A DNA stretch of 64,000 nt from Oenanthe sinensis (taxonomy: Eukaryota; Streptophyta; Magnoliopsida; Apiales; Apiaceae), in assembly GCA_028671895.1 (NCBI GenBank), contig CM053799.1, positions 50,221,455 to 50,285,454 of the forward strand, in the 5' to 3' direction. Shown here in pieces: positions 44,741 through 55,800 of this stretch (positions are counted from its first letter, which is position 1; the number at the start of each line of letters is the position of its first letter). The notes under the pieces are model-generated. The model saw only the letters and a program-made list of their open reading frames with translations. It was not told the DNA's origin and did no database searches. A program made the position numbers and the translations under genes.

Positions 44741-45743
44741 GGTTCTCAAATGACCAATCACATCACAATGATCATAACAATTTCAATGATCATGAAGCAT
44801 CATCTTCAAGGTCAAATTTACCATCACAGAGGAAATGGACTAAAAGCCATCCCTTTGAATTAATTATTGGAGATGCAAATGATGGTGTCAAAACTAGAAG
44901 AGCAACTCAAAATGAATGCTTGTATAATAGCTTCCTGTCTCAAGAAGAACCAAAAAGGATTGAAGAAGCCTTGAATGATCCTGATTGGATAATTGCTATG
45001 CAAAAAGAGTTGAATCAGTTTGAAAGAAACAAGGCATGGAAGCTGGTACCCAAACCAAAGAACAAGTCTGTTATTGGTACAAAATGGGTGTTCAGAAACA
45101 AAATGGATGAATCTGGTATAGTGACAAGAAATAAATCAAGATTAGTGGCAAAGGGCTATTCACAAGAAGAAGGCATAAATTTTGATGAAACATTTGCACC
45201 AGTTGCAAGGTTGGAAGCAATCAGAATCTTTCTAGCATATGCTGCTCATGCAAATTTCAAGGTGTATCAGATGGATGTGAAAAGTGCTTTTCTCAATGGA
45301 GAACTAGAAGAAGAAGTATATGTAGAACAACCTCCTGGTTTTATTGATCCTGTTCATCCTGGATTTGTATACTATCTTCTCAAAGCACTATATGGTTTGA
45401 AACAAGCACCTAGAGCCTGGTATGACAAACTGTCTAATTCTTGATTGAGAATCATTTTACAAGAGGTACTATTGATAAAACTCTCTTTCATAGAAATGTC
45501 AATGGTTCTAGTATACTTGTTCAAATCTATGTAGATGATATTATATTTGGCTCAACTAATGAAAAACTTTGTAAAAAGTTTGCTAAGTTGATGCAGAGCA
45601 AATATGAAATGAGCATGATGAGAGAACTTACCTATTTTCTTGGCTTGCAAGTCATACAAGTTAAAAATGGTATTTTCATAAATCAAACTAAATACATTTC
45701 TGACTTGTTAAAGAAATTTGATTTAAATGAATTCTCTTCTGCA

Positions 45744-45748
45744 AAAAC
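45744..45748. repeat. target-site duplication of element 3 (left)
   Basis: AAAAC before the LTR start TGTTAGG; matched at 60217-60221. Confidence 0.95.
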
Positions 45749-47130
45749 TGTTAGGTCCAATATCATCATAGAAGGGGGGGTTGAATATGATGTGGTAGTA
45801 ATTTTCGATAATTTGCGGAAGTGTTTTGTTTTTAAAGAAATGAACTTGACAGATAATAAAACACAAAGCTGGGAAATAACAAGTTATTATTAAATCCCTG
45901 TGGTGCTACAAATCTAATCAAATGATTAGCTGCAGTGGGTTCAAAACAATATTACAACAAATACAGTTGGGAGAAATAAATGTATGGCTTTAATGGAGCT
46001 TCCCGGCTGTGTATGTTGATAGCTTGAAGATGATAACCGATTAAAACAATTGATTTGAACCCATATATATTTGCAGTCTTCTTGGAATTTAATTCCACAA
46101 TTGCTTAAGTCCTGAGTGGCGCCTACACAGTGGTAATGGTGTAGAGGCGCCACTTGAGGCTTGTTGAGGCTGAAGTCTTGAGTTGCGCCGAGTATGTGAG
46201 TTGCGCCTATACAGTGGTTACCCTGTATAGGCGCCACTCATGCCTTGGCAATATTCAACTGCCTGTTGTGCTTGTGTGTGAGTTGCGCCTACACTCTTGT
46301 TGCACTGTGTAGGCGCCACTCATACACTATCTTTGCCTTAGAAATTTTAGAGCAGCTGAGTTGCGCCTAGAAGTTGTGTTGCGCCTGTACAGTGTCTTCC
46401 CTGTACAGGCGCCACTCACGCCTTAGACTGTGTGCCTTGAACTGTATGTGTACCTGTTAGACTTTGAGTTGCGCCTATACAGTGGTTACCCTGTATAGGC
46501 GCCACTCATGACTTAGACACCATTTCGTGTGCCTTCACTTGACAAAATTGTTGCACCTTGAAATGTAGACTGCACCTCTTCACAGCTTCAAGAATAAAAC
46601 CACCAATTGTAGTAATTCCTTCCTTAGCATATTTATCTTGAATTCTTGAATTAATTACCACTTGGATTTTACTCTTCTGGCTTGGCTTGATCAACTGATT
46701 TTCTCTTGATTAATTAAGATAATTCTTTTCTTGTTGTGCTGACGCTTAGTGCACTGGTCTGGTTCACAAACGACTAACACCGAATGAATTCCCTTAATCT
46801 CTGTTCTGTTTCAGCTGACTAACCCTGGACTTTTGCATTGCTTCTGATCACTGAAACCCTTTGAAAATTATACATGGATCACTGCTCTGTCTTTAGAATG
46901 AAGTCTTCTGAACTCTTATTTGTCACTGAGGCTTGAACATATTAATGAACTTCTCTCACTGACGTTCAGTAATTCTTCTGTCTTGAAAGCTCAGCAATGA
47001 TGAATGTATTATCTTCTTGATTATGTCCTTCTGAATTTCTGTGCTGCATGTTAGTATTATTTATCTGTCTTTGTTTCTTAGTTGAGTTATCGTTATCACT
47101 ATTACATACTACGTTACATTATGCTTTACA
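45749..47130 (-). repeat. element 3 3' LTR
   Basis: 1,382 bp, TGTTAGGTCC...GCTTTACA. It contains five GGCGCC hairpins (46114-46508) and the TAGAAGGGGGGGTTGAAT word from 45769. Confidence 0.96.
46114..46508. repeat. array of five GGCGCC hairpins in element 3 3' LTR
   Basis: Hairpins at about 46114-46154, 46198-46240, 46280-46322, 46376-46418 and 46465-46508. Each is near-palindromic, with a left arm GAGT(T/G)GCGCCTATACAG and a right arm CTGTATAGGCGCCACTCA around a short centre (often GGTTACC). Arm sequences vary in concert (TATACAG with CTGTATA, TGTACAG with CTGTACA), so pairing is conserved. Extra single arms occur, for example near 46182. Confidence 0.92.
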
Positions 47131-47140
47131 ATCTCCCCCT
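47131..47140 (-). promoter_or_regulatory. polypurine tract of element 3
   Basis: AGGGGGAGAT on the minus strand abutting the 3' LTR, identical to element 1. Confidence 0.9.
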
Positions 47141-47321
47141 ATTTGTTTGAGAGAGATCGACAAGCAAATCCTGTGAGAGGATAACTCAACTGATACTTAC
47201 AAGAAAAAGTAACGTACAGAAAGACAGTAAATAATATTAATTACATTCTGGATTAGATATTACATTTCCAGATTTCTTTGTGTACAAAAGAAGTTTGTTC
47301 CTTTAGCCTGAACAAATAATT

Positions 47322-50300
47322 CTATGGTCTTCTGCTTCTTTGTACTGTGTCTTGCTTTTGCTTAGACCTTGTTTCGGAGTAATGCTTCCTCAGCTCTTCT
47401 TCTTTTTGCTCTAACCTTGCCTTCACCAAATCTCTTGCTTCTACTTCAAGAGTGTTAACTGGAGGTGGATCTTCTAGCTTCTTTAAAATCTCAGTCAGAA
47501 ACGCCGTTGAATTCATTTTGGAGATTGACTCGAAGGCCAGAGATTGTCTCTTTGTAAACACGAACACTGTTATCCTTTTCGGAAAACCTTTTACTCTGTC
47601 AGTGTCGTGCATTGACTCTTCTGCCAGTTTCTCCCTTAGTGTATCTTCAATCATCCTCAAAGCCTTCTTGTCTGATTTGACAGTGGATCTTTTTACCCTT
47701 GAGAAGATTTTTCGAATAACCTCAGAGTTGTTTCTTTTGAGCTTTGATAATTCTTTCCTTCTGATCACACCATCCTTCTTGAGTAGTAAGAATTTTATTC
47801 CATTTGAATCAGTGTGAGTGCAAGGTTCAGAGTCTGGGATGGATTCGAGTACTTCTGTGCCTTCATCTTTTCTAACAAACACTGGATCTTGGTAGTATCT
47901 GGACGTCTCCAAAAGATATCTTCCTGAAGTTTGAATTGCTCTGTTCAGCCTGAATGCATAGATCAACTCAGCAGCATTAAGGTCTTCTGCAGTTCTGTTC
48001 TTCTTACTCCTGAGTTTTCCCTCTACATACTGCATGAACAAGAGATGGCTTGAGTCCAAACACTCGTCTGACAAAGTTAAGTTGTGAAGAGTTGTTGCTT
48101 TGTAGTACTTGACAACTGGAGGCTTTTCAAATGCTTCAACACCGATCTCCATTATCTTCTTTTCAATCATGTCTCTCAGTATCTCATTTGTTTTGTGCCC
48201 TCCAAAGATGACTTTCCTCTTCAGCACATACAGCTCCACTATATTCATCTTTTCAAAGCTCTTTGTCGACAGAACCCTCGACCCCAGTGATGTTGTATTT
48301 ATGTGCATCTTCCAGCCATTTTTAAGTGCACTGACTGACACACTTGAAATTTCCTCGGACAGCATGGAGTAGAATTCATGAACATCTTCAAATTTGTCCT
48401 TCATGGTTCTGAAGAGATCAAGGACTTCTCTGTCTTTCTTATTAGAAAGGGATAGCTCCTTCTTCTTGAGCAAGTTCCTTGCTTCATCCCAATCAGGACC
48501 TACTTTTGCTTCTATGTCCTTCACTCTGTTCCTCCTTTCAATTGCTTGCTGCACTCTCTTCCATTTTCTCTTTACTAAGTCCTGAGCTTCGGATACACCT
48601 CTCGTAATGACTTCATCCACACCAACTAGAAAACAGTCATTATCGAAGGCATATTCTTCAGCAAACTCCTCTTCGACGTCTATCCCTTCAGCCTGTACAG
48701 TCTTCTCTATCTCAGCTTCAGTAGGAATATCCATTGGCACATAGGGTTCAAAGATTTCTCCTTCTTCAAGTTGCCTCGCTCCAGGCCTATAGAAGAAATC
48801 CATCTCCCCCTGAGCTGTATATTCCATTATCATTGCAGCTCCAACATCTTTTTCTTGTGCTAATCTCTCCCCCTCAGTTGGGTTATCCTCCCTTCTGATC
48901 GGAGTAATCTGAGCTGTTGGAGTTGATTGAGTAGAGACAGGAGCCTTCTGAGCCAGCAGCTGTTGAGCTAGATCTTTGAGTTCTTTCATTTCAGAACGCT
49001 GCTGCTCTTGCACTTCCAAGATTTTGCTTAAAGAATGATGAATTTCAGTAACCTGGGCCTCCAGATTTAGAATCCTTTGGCTATGTGCAGTGTGTGTATT
49101 GTGTGGGGTGAATATTTGGTCAGTGGGTGTCTCACTCCTCACTGGAACTGTTTGAGCACGACCCTCAACACTCACACTTGGCTGATCGGGGTCAGGGAAT
49201 TGAAGATCACTTAGGTTAAATGTTTCACTCATTATAGCATCCATATCTTCAATACCTGCAAGAAAATCCCTATCCCTTCTATGGGTAGGTTGCCTCTCCG
49301 CCTGACCACTGTGGGTGGGGAGAACTCCTTTTTCAGGAACTGGGGAGTTTAGACCCAGTGTGGTCACCACTATTGATTCTGTAATGATTGGCAATATAAA
49401 AGAATCAGTGATGCCAGCTGAAGCCATTGAAGGCATTACCTGTCCAGAGACACCCTGAACAGGTTCTACTACCGAAGTAGCAGATACTCTATTAATAGAG
49501 TCCACATCCCTTCTATGGGTGTGTTGTCCCTCCACCTGACCTGTAGAGGTGGGGAGGACCTCCGTTGAAGGAGCTGGACTTGGAATTTCCAGGGGGGTCA
49601 CCACCTCAGGCAATGTAATATGTGACAAGTAAGAGCCTGTGATGCCCCGCGAAGCCTGTGAAGGCATTTCCACTTGAAGTGGTGGTGCTGTTGACACAGC
49701 TTCTCCTTGAATGGAGACCTCTTCCCTTCTATGGGAGAGTTGCCTTTCCACTTCACCCACTTGGGGAGGGAAAACATCCTTAATAGGATCTGGAGATGTT
49801 AAGTCCAGGGGGGTCACCACATTTGACCATGTAATGAATGGCTCGTGAGAGTCAGTGATGCCCCCTACTGTCTGTGAAGACAGAGTCTGAATTGGATCAA
49901 CCAAAACAGTACAAGCTACTGAAGTAGCGGATGTTGCAACCTCTGTTTCTCTTTCCGGACCTTTCAAGATTTTATCAATTTCAGAATTTAGGTTACGAAG
50001 AAAAAGAAGGTGTTCAGAGATTGGAGAATCAGGTTCCTGGCTCACAGTTGCCTTTGGCTTAAAATTCATTTTACGACGTTTTTGAGAAGGCAGAGCTGTA
50101 GGGGATATTTGAAAATTGTCCTGATCCTGTTGAGAAACAGTCCTATCATCTATTTCAAGTGATCTTTTTCTGGTTAAAGGAGATGAAGGAACTGTTGGTT
50201 GATCTCTGGCAGTGGTTAGAACTGGTGGGTTGCCAAGTTCATTGCCAATTTCGACGGCCACTGAGGGCTCAAGTGTGTGCATTGCCGTTTGAGGCACAGA

Positions 50301-51470
50301 GGGAGATAAGGTGTTATTTTCATCTGAAAGAAACGCAGAAAGATCAAAGTAAAGAAGTGAACCTTCATCCATACCTTCATCAGACATGCTAGGGATGTAT
50401 ACATCTGTAGTTTGAGGTTCTTCTTCTACTTCTGGCTCAACCACTATCTCCTCTGTTGGATTTTTAGGGGAGTTCCTTTGTTCTTCTTCAGGAATAGATT
50501 CTTGCTCATTTTCAGAACCAGCTTCTTCCATAGCTTCATCTGCATTAACAGTGCCTGGTTCTTCTTCCACTTCTTCTTCTGCTATTGCTGCTGAGCTGCC
50601 AGAATCACTCGAAGTTTCAGCTTCTCTTTCCTCGTCATAGATTGCTGCTTCTTCTTCTTGATCTTCTTCACTTTCCTGTCTAAGAAGAGCAATAAAATCC
50701 CTGATGGGCTCAGTCATAGGTGCAGGAGCATACCTGTTGGGATAATCAGTCTCAGTATTGAGCAACACCAATGCCCTTAGCTGTAGAGAGGGTGATTCAT
50801 CCATTTGACTGTTCTGAAACATCCGAAGTTGATCAGCTTCAAGAACTTCATTCAACACTAGCTGCAAGAATCTTGGATACAGGCAGAAGTTCTCCATTTT
50901 GGCCTGATTCTTCAAGATCTCAGCCATGATCAACTTGCCGAAGTTAATTCTGGTGCCTGTTGCCACTGCATATCCTATCACCTTGTTGAATTGAGTGATG
51001 CCATGGAATCCACCCGTCTTTGGTGCAAAGCCATGAGATAGGATGTTGAAAAACAGATTCCATTCTTTTGGCAGGTGATTCTTGTAGATCTTCCTTGGAA
51101 GATTAGAGTTTTCTCTGGTGCAGTGGATGAACATGAAGAAGTTGTCTAAATCTTCCTGAGCTGGATCCTCCTCAAAGTTTTCAGTGGGCAGATGCAGTGC
51201 TCTATTAATATCATTCTCTGTTATCTGCACTCTCTGCTTCTGAATTTTGAAAGAGAAGCTCAGGATCCCATCTGCAGACGTGTCTTGAGCAGACCTGTAG
51301 ACCTGTCTTAATAAATTTTTATTCAATGGAACAGAAGTTGTTAGTGCGTACCGGACTAATGAATTTTCATTTAAGAACCTAGCCCAGTTACCCAACTCCC
51401 CTGCTTCAGTCCAATCATTTGCTAAAATAGATAAATAATTAGTCTTTTTAATCTCAAAATGACTCCCCAT
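47322..51470 (-). CDS. element 3 ORF3, giant Sirevirus 'env-like' protein, intact
   Basis: An uninterrupted 1,382-codon frame starting at ATG 51470. Residues ~1-220 form the domain shared with ORF3 of elements 1 and 2 (LPKEWNLFFNILSHGF, TGGFHGITQFNKVIGYA). Residues ~265-345 are very acidic. Residues ~520-730 contain three tandem copies of a roughly 75-residue unit, each ending in a variant of GQ(V/A)E(R/G)Q.THRRD and starting ITDS or ITGS. A coiled coil (LEAQVTEIHHSLSKILEVQ) lies near 800-845. The C-terminal ~450 residues are charged, mixed and probably folded (NIVELYVLKRKVIFGGHK). I see no signal peptide and no membrane helix, so it does not look like a viral envelope protein despite occupying that position. 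With near-identical LTRs and no stops it may still be under constraint, but the function is unknown. Confidence 0.85.
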   Translation of the reverse strand: MGSHFEIKKTNYLSILANDWTEAGELGNWARFLNENSLVRYALTTSVPLNKNLLRQVYRSAQDTSADGILSFSFKIQKQRVQITENDINRALHLPTENFEEDPAQEDLDNFFMFIHCTRENSNLPRKIYKNHLPKEWNLFFNILSHGFAPKTGGFHGITQFNKVIGYAVATGTRINFGKLIMAEILKNQAKMENFCLYPRFLQLVLNEVLEADQLRMFQNSQMDESPSLQLRALVLLNTETDYPNRYAPAPMTEPIRDFIALLRQESEEDQEEEAAIYDEEREAETSSDSGSSAAIAEEEVEEEPGTVNADEAMEEAGSENEQESIPEEEQRNSPKNPTEEIVVEPEVEEEPQTTDVYIPSMSDEGMDEGSLLYFDLSAFLSDENNTLSPSVPQTAMHTLEPSVAVEIGNELGNPPVLTTARDQPTVPSSPLTRKRSLEIDDRTVSQQDQDNFQISPTALPSQKRRKMNFKPKATVSQEPDSPISEHLLFLRNLNSEIDKILKGPERETEVATSATSVACTVLVDPIQTLSSQTVGGITDSHEPFITWSNVVTPLDLTSPDPIKDVFPPQVGEVERQLSHRREEVSIQGEAVSTAPPLQVEMPSQASRGITGSYLSHITLPEVVTPLEIPSPAPSTEVLPTSTGQVEGQHTHRRDVDSINRVSATSVVEPVQGVSGQVMPSMASAGITDSFILPIITESIVVTTLGLNSPVPEKGVLPTHSGQAERQPTHRRDRDFLAGIEDMDAIMSETFNLSDLQFPDPDQPSVSVEGRAQTVPVRSETPTDQIFTPHNTHTAHSQRILNLEAQVTEIHHSLSKILEVQEQQRSEMKELKDLAQQLLAQKAPVSTQSTPTAQITPIRREDNPTEGERLAQEKDVGAAMIMEYTAQGEMDFFYRPGARQLEEGEIFEPYVPMDIPTEAEIEKTVQAEGIDVEEEFAEEYAFDNDCFLVGVDEVITRGVSEAQDLVKRKWKRVQQAIERRNRVKDIEAKVGPDWDEARNLLKKKELSLSNKKDREVLDLFRTMKDKFEDVHEFYSMLSEEISSVSVSALKNGWKMHINTTSLGSRVLSTKSFEKMNIVELYVLKRKVIFGGHKTNEILRDMIEKKIMEIGVEAFEKPPVVKYYKATTLHNLTLSDECLDSSHLLFMQYVEGKLRSKKNRTAEDLNAAELIYAFRLNRAIQTSGRYLLETSRYYQDPVFVRKDEGTEVLESIPDSEPCTHTDSNGIKFLLLKKDGVIRRKELSKLKRNNSEVIRKIFSRVKRSTVKSDKKALRMIEDTLREKLAEESMHDTDRVKGFPKRITVFVFTKRQSLAFESISKMNSTAFLTEILKKLEDPPPVNTLEVEARDLVKARLEQKEEELRKHYSETRSKQKQDTVQRSRRP
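49273..49915 (-). repeat. three tandem coding repeats in element 3 ORF3
   Basis: CCCTTCTATGGG and following sequence recur near 49276, 49510 and 49726 (spacing about 234 and 216 bp), giving the three ITDS...THRRD protein units. GGGGTCACCAC recurs with them. The units are diverged, so the repeat is not very recent. Confidence 0.8.
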
Positions 51471-51850
51471 TTAATTAAAAATGAAAAGTAATTTTTAATA
51501 ATTAAAAGTACTAATTAAAATCAAATAATTTTAGTAAAATTTTGAACTAAAACCCTAATTTAAAAAATTACTAGAATTTTCTTAAAATTAACAATAAAAT
51601 AATTTGCTAGTAATTTTTAGCACACTCTAATTTTAGTAAAAATTTTAATCGATTTTAACAGTTTAAAGACAGTGACCAAACTGTTTAAAATATGACAAAA
51701 TGTGATTTTTAAAACTCTAACCAAATTAAGTGAAATTTATTGCAAATGACAGGTATGAACAGGGTGATCACAAAACTGATTTTGGTTTTAAAAATGGACA
51801 GGAATTGGTCAAGAAATGATCGATTAAAAATACTAGATCTGAGTATGTGT
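51471..51850. other. AT-rich leader of element 3 ORF3
   Basis: Noncoding, very AT-rich sequence immediately 5' of the ORF3 start. No clear promoter or acceptor was identified. Confidence 0.5.
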
Positions 51851-51962
51851 TCGAGTTGCGCTTCTCCTGTGTGTAATCGTGTATATAACAAAAAGACAAG
51901 AAATGAACATAACTCAGCTATTTATAGGCGCAACTTTGAAGATTGGAATTTTGTTTAAGTGC

Positions 51963-52348
51963 TGAGTGGCGCTTGCACAGTGGTCACACTGTGTAGGCGC
52001 AACTCAGCAAGCTGTTGCCACTTAGAATCAAAAGATTTGCCAATAAAAGGTGAGTGGCGCCTGTACAGTGGTTACACTGTATTGGCGCCACTTAGAATTA
52101 AAATGACGGTCAAACTTCTTATCCAAAAAAAAATTGAGTGGCGCCTGTACAGTGAGTGCACTGTATTGGCGCCACACAGGTTTACTTAGCAACAAAACTT
52201 TAAGTGATGAGTTGCGCCTATACAGTGAATGCACTGTATTGGCGCCACTCAACACTTGAGGCGCCACTTGATGTTTTTCAATAAAAATTCTAAGTACTAG
52301 AGAATGAGTTGCGCTCATACAGTGAATACGCTGTATAGGCGCCACTCA
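51963..52348. repeat. array of five GGCGCC hairpins in the pol-ORF3 spacer of element 3
   Basis: Hairpins at about 51963-52007, 52051-52093, 52135-52175, 52208-52251 and 52305-52348, with isolated single arms near 51853 and 52257. They have the same GAGTKGCGCC...GGCGCCACTCA design as the LTR hairpins, but with their own centre sequences (for example AGTGAGTGCACT), so the array is not just a recent copy of the LTR. Confidence 0.92.
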
Positions 52349-52853
52349 GTACTTAGGTAGTTTTTCAAGTGGTTTCAAATTTTGTTACTAAATAACAATA
52401 ATATTCATGAATAATTCGAATAATTAATCAATTAATAATTAATTACTCACAAATATTATTTCACAACATATTTATTAATAACAATGATAACATTAATTGT
52501 TAAAATTATCATTATAAATAAATTATGCTTCTAATTATTTTACTTTTATTTTAAATAAGAGAATAAATAAGAATATTCATTCTTTTTATTTAAAATAATT
52601 TCAAATAATATTTAAATAAATAAGTGCTAAGAATCTATCAGTTAAATGCAAGCACTTAGATATTTTCTAAGATCAAAATTAAATAAATACCAGATTACTA
52701 AATTAAGCAGACATGCACAAGGTATTTATCTAAATTTTAATCTTGATAACTGGAAATTAATTTGATAGATAAATTCACAAGTCCTAGAAATATTGAAATT
52801 AATCAACTAGTGAATTCATCAGCCTCAAATTGCAGTTTTTGATTACTAACTTA
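52349..52853. other. AT-rich spacer 3' of element 3 pol
   Basis: Noncoding, dominated by AATAATTA-type sequence. Nothing else recognised. Confidence 0.5.
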
Positions 52854-55800
52854 TTAGTTAGTAGAATTTAACATCCCAAGTTCACAAACCAGTCTAGTGA
52901 AAGTGATTTCATCCAGTGGTTTAGTGAAGATGTCTGCAATTTGTTGCTCTATAGGTACAAAATGTAACTCTACAGTACCATTCATGACATGCTCTCGAAT
53001 GAAATGATACCTGATATCAATGTGCTTGGTCCTCGAGTGTTGAACAGGATTGTTGGTTATGGCTATGGCACTTGTGTTGTCACAGAATATTGGAATTTTG
53101 CTCAGCAACAGTCCATAGTCCTGAAGTTTGTTCCTTATCCACAGAATTTGTGCACAGCAACTCCCAGCAGCAACATACTCAGCTTCAGCTGTCGACATTG
53201 CAACTGAGTGCTGCTTCTTGCTATACCAGGACACCAACCTTCTACCAAGGAATTGACAACTCCCTGATGTACTCTTTCTATCAATCCTACACCCTGCATA
53301 ATCAGAATCTGTATAGCCAACAAGGTCAAAACCTGTATCTTTAGGGTACCAAATTCCAAGATTCAGACTTCCCTTAAGATACCTAAATATCCGTTTAACA
53401 GCTATAAGATGTGATTCTTTAGGATCTGATTGAAACCTAGCACACAAGCATGTAGAGAACATTATATCTGGCCTACTTGCAGTAAGGTAAAGTAATGAGC
53501 CGATCATACCTCTGTAGCTTGTGATGTCTACCTTCTTACCAGGCTCATCTTTATCAAGCTTAGTGGCAGTTGCCATTGGAGTTTTAGCTGAAGATGCATC
53601 TTCAAGACCATATTTCTTCAATAATTCTTTGATGTACTTGGTCTGGCAAATGAAGATTCCATCTTTCCTTTGACTTACTTGGAGTCCAAGAAAATAGTTC
53701 AGCTCTCCCATCATGCTCATTTCATACCTACTCTGCATTAGCTTAGCAAATCTACTACACAACTGATCGTGAGTAGAACCAAATATAATATCATCTACAT
53801 AGACTTGCACTAATATCATATCATTTTTATGCATTTTATGGAATAGAGTCTTATCTATGACACCTCTAGTAAAACCATTTTCAAGTAAAAATATAGATAG
53901 TGTGTCATACCATGTTCGAGGGGCTTGCTTCAGGCCATAGAGTGCTTTGAAGAGGAAGTACACAAAATCTGTAAATTCTGGATCTTCAAACCCTGGGGGT
54001 TGTTCCACATATACTTCTTCTTCCAGCTCTCCATTCAGGAATGCACTCTTCACATCCATTTGATATACTTTAAAGTTGGAATGTGCTGCAAATGCCAAGA
54101 ACATCCTGATAGCTTCAAGCCTTGCCACTGGTGCATATGTTTCATCATAATCTATTCCTTCCTCCTGGGAATAACCTTTAGCAACCAGTCTGGCTTTGTT
54201 CCTCGTAACAATGCCATCTTCATCCAGCTTGTTTCGGAATACCCACTTTGTGCCAATAATAGACTTGTTCTTTGGCCTGGGTACTAGTTTCCATACCTTT
54301 TGTCTCTCAAATTGATTGAGTTCTTCTTGCATGGCAAGAACCCAATCTGGATCTTCTAGTGCTTCTTCCACTTTCTTTGGTTCTATTTCAGAGAGAAAAC
54401 CAAACATTCATTTTGGGAAGCACGTCTTGTTTGAACTCCAGCATCTGGATCTCCAAGAATCAATTCAAAGGGGTGATCTCTACTCCACACCCTGTGTCTA
54501 GGCAGATTTGCCCTAGATGATTCAGCCTGATTTTCATTATTGTGCTGGGTCCTGTTTGTTGATCCTTCAGTTGCTCCCCCTGAGCTGCTGCTTGGATGAG
54601 AATGAGATTCTCTGCCACTACTAGTAGTTTCTGTGAATCTTCCACTGTTTCCACTACTAGGGACAGAATCATCATTGTTGATATTCTCATTTGGAACTTG
54701 AATCTCTGTTGCAGCTTCAGGTTCTACTTCACCTCCATCTGAGTTCAAATTTTCAAACTGCAGAGTTTCAGTGTCGTCTGTTCTTTGTAGACTTGGGAGC
54801 TTTAGATCATCGAAAGTTACATTCATGCTTTCAGTGACCTTTTTGTGATCAATCACATAAACCCTGTACGCCTTAGATTCCATTGAGTAGCCAAGAAATA
54901 TGCCTTCATGAGCCTTGGATTCGAACTTTCCCAGATGCTCATCATCTTTCAATACGAAGCACTTTGCTCCAAACACATGAAAGTATTTCAGTGTTGGTTT
55001 CTTGTTGGCCATTAACTCATAAGAAGTCTTGTCATATTCTTTATTGATCAGGGTACGATTTTGAGTGTAGCAAGCTGTGTTGACTGCTTCAGCCCAAAAG
55101 TATAGAGGCAACTTTGCTTCATTCAGCATTGTTCTTGCTGCTTCAACCAAAGTCCTGTTCTTCCTCTCTACCACTCCATTTTGTTGTGGAGTTCTGGGCG
55201 CTGAGAATTGTCTTGTTATTCCTTTTTCCACACAGAATTCATTCAGTATTGCATTTCTAAATTTTGTTCCATTGTCAGACCTTATTTTCCTGACAGGCAG
55301 ACCAGCTTCCAACTCAAGTTTCTTTAAGTGATTGATGATTGTTTGAGGGGCCTCATCCTTTGCGGCTAGAAACAACACCCACGTGTACTTGGAGTAGTCA
55401 TCAACAATTACAAGTGCATATCTCTTCCTTGACATTGACATGACGTTGACTGGACCAAATAAATCCATATGCAGTAGTTGCAGTGGTTCAGTAATGTCAG
55501 TTGAGTCTTTGCTTCGATGAGATGCTTTCTTTGACTTCCCTTTTTCACATGCTTCGCATAGCCCTTCTTGACAGAATTCCATCTCGGGCAGACCTCTAAC
55601 CAATTCCCTCTTTACTAAAGAGTTCATAGTTTTAAAGTTGAGGTGAGAGAGTTTCTTGTGCCACAACCAACTGTCCTCTGTTGAAGCTTTGCTATAAAAA
55701 CATTGAACTTCACCTTTGCTTGCAGAGAACAAATCAGCTATGAAGAGGTTCCCCTTTCTCACTCCCTGAAGAGCAAGCTTCAAATCCTTCCTGCTTTGGA

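Larger units (their letters stand above)
43183..45748 (+). pseudogene. pol: element 2 pol, 5' part, cut by element 3
   Basis: Protease YLDSGCSRHMTGD, GAG-pre-integrase (HKKLAHLNFKAMN), DDE integrase (LLHMDLFGP, RSDNGTEF and VVERKNRTL, with NR in place of NG before VVERK), an STD-rich linker and RT up to YVDDIIFG and KKFDLNE. The integrase has a short local repeat: DNGTEWKVKK precedes the true RSDNGTEF. A 1-bp deletion at about 45438 shifts the frame (LSNS then stop; the rest continues in the next frame). At the gag border a 1-bp deletion relative to element 1 puts pol in +1 rather than -1. At 45748 the sequence enters element 3, and the last bases AAAAC are its target duplication. RT-RNase H resumes at 60222. 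Confidence 0.9.

Noticed and set aside
45441..45893. ORF continuing from element 2 RT into the element 3 LTR as a fusion protein
   Set aside because: The last ~48 codons are LTR sequence read through by chance; the real pol part ends at 45748.
45941..46237. 98-codon frame inside the element 3 LTR (also at 59027-59323)
   Set aside because: Present in both LTR copies because of LTR identity; it spans the hairpins and has no protein-like features.
46114..46508. Hairpin array as a CRISPR array
   Set aside because: Eukaryotic LTR context; units are dyads with irregular spacing and no unique spacer pattern.
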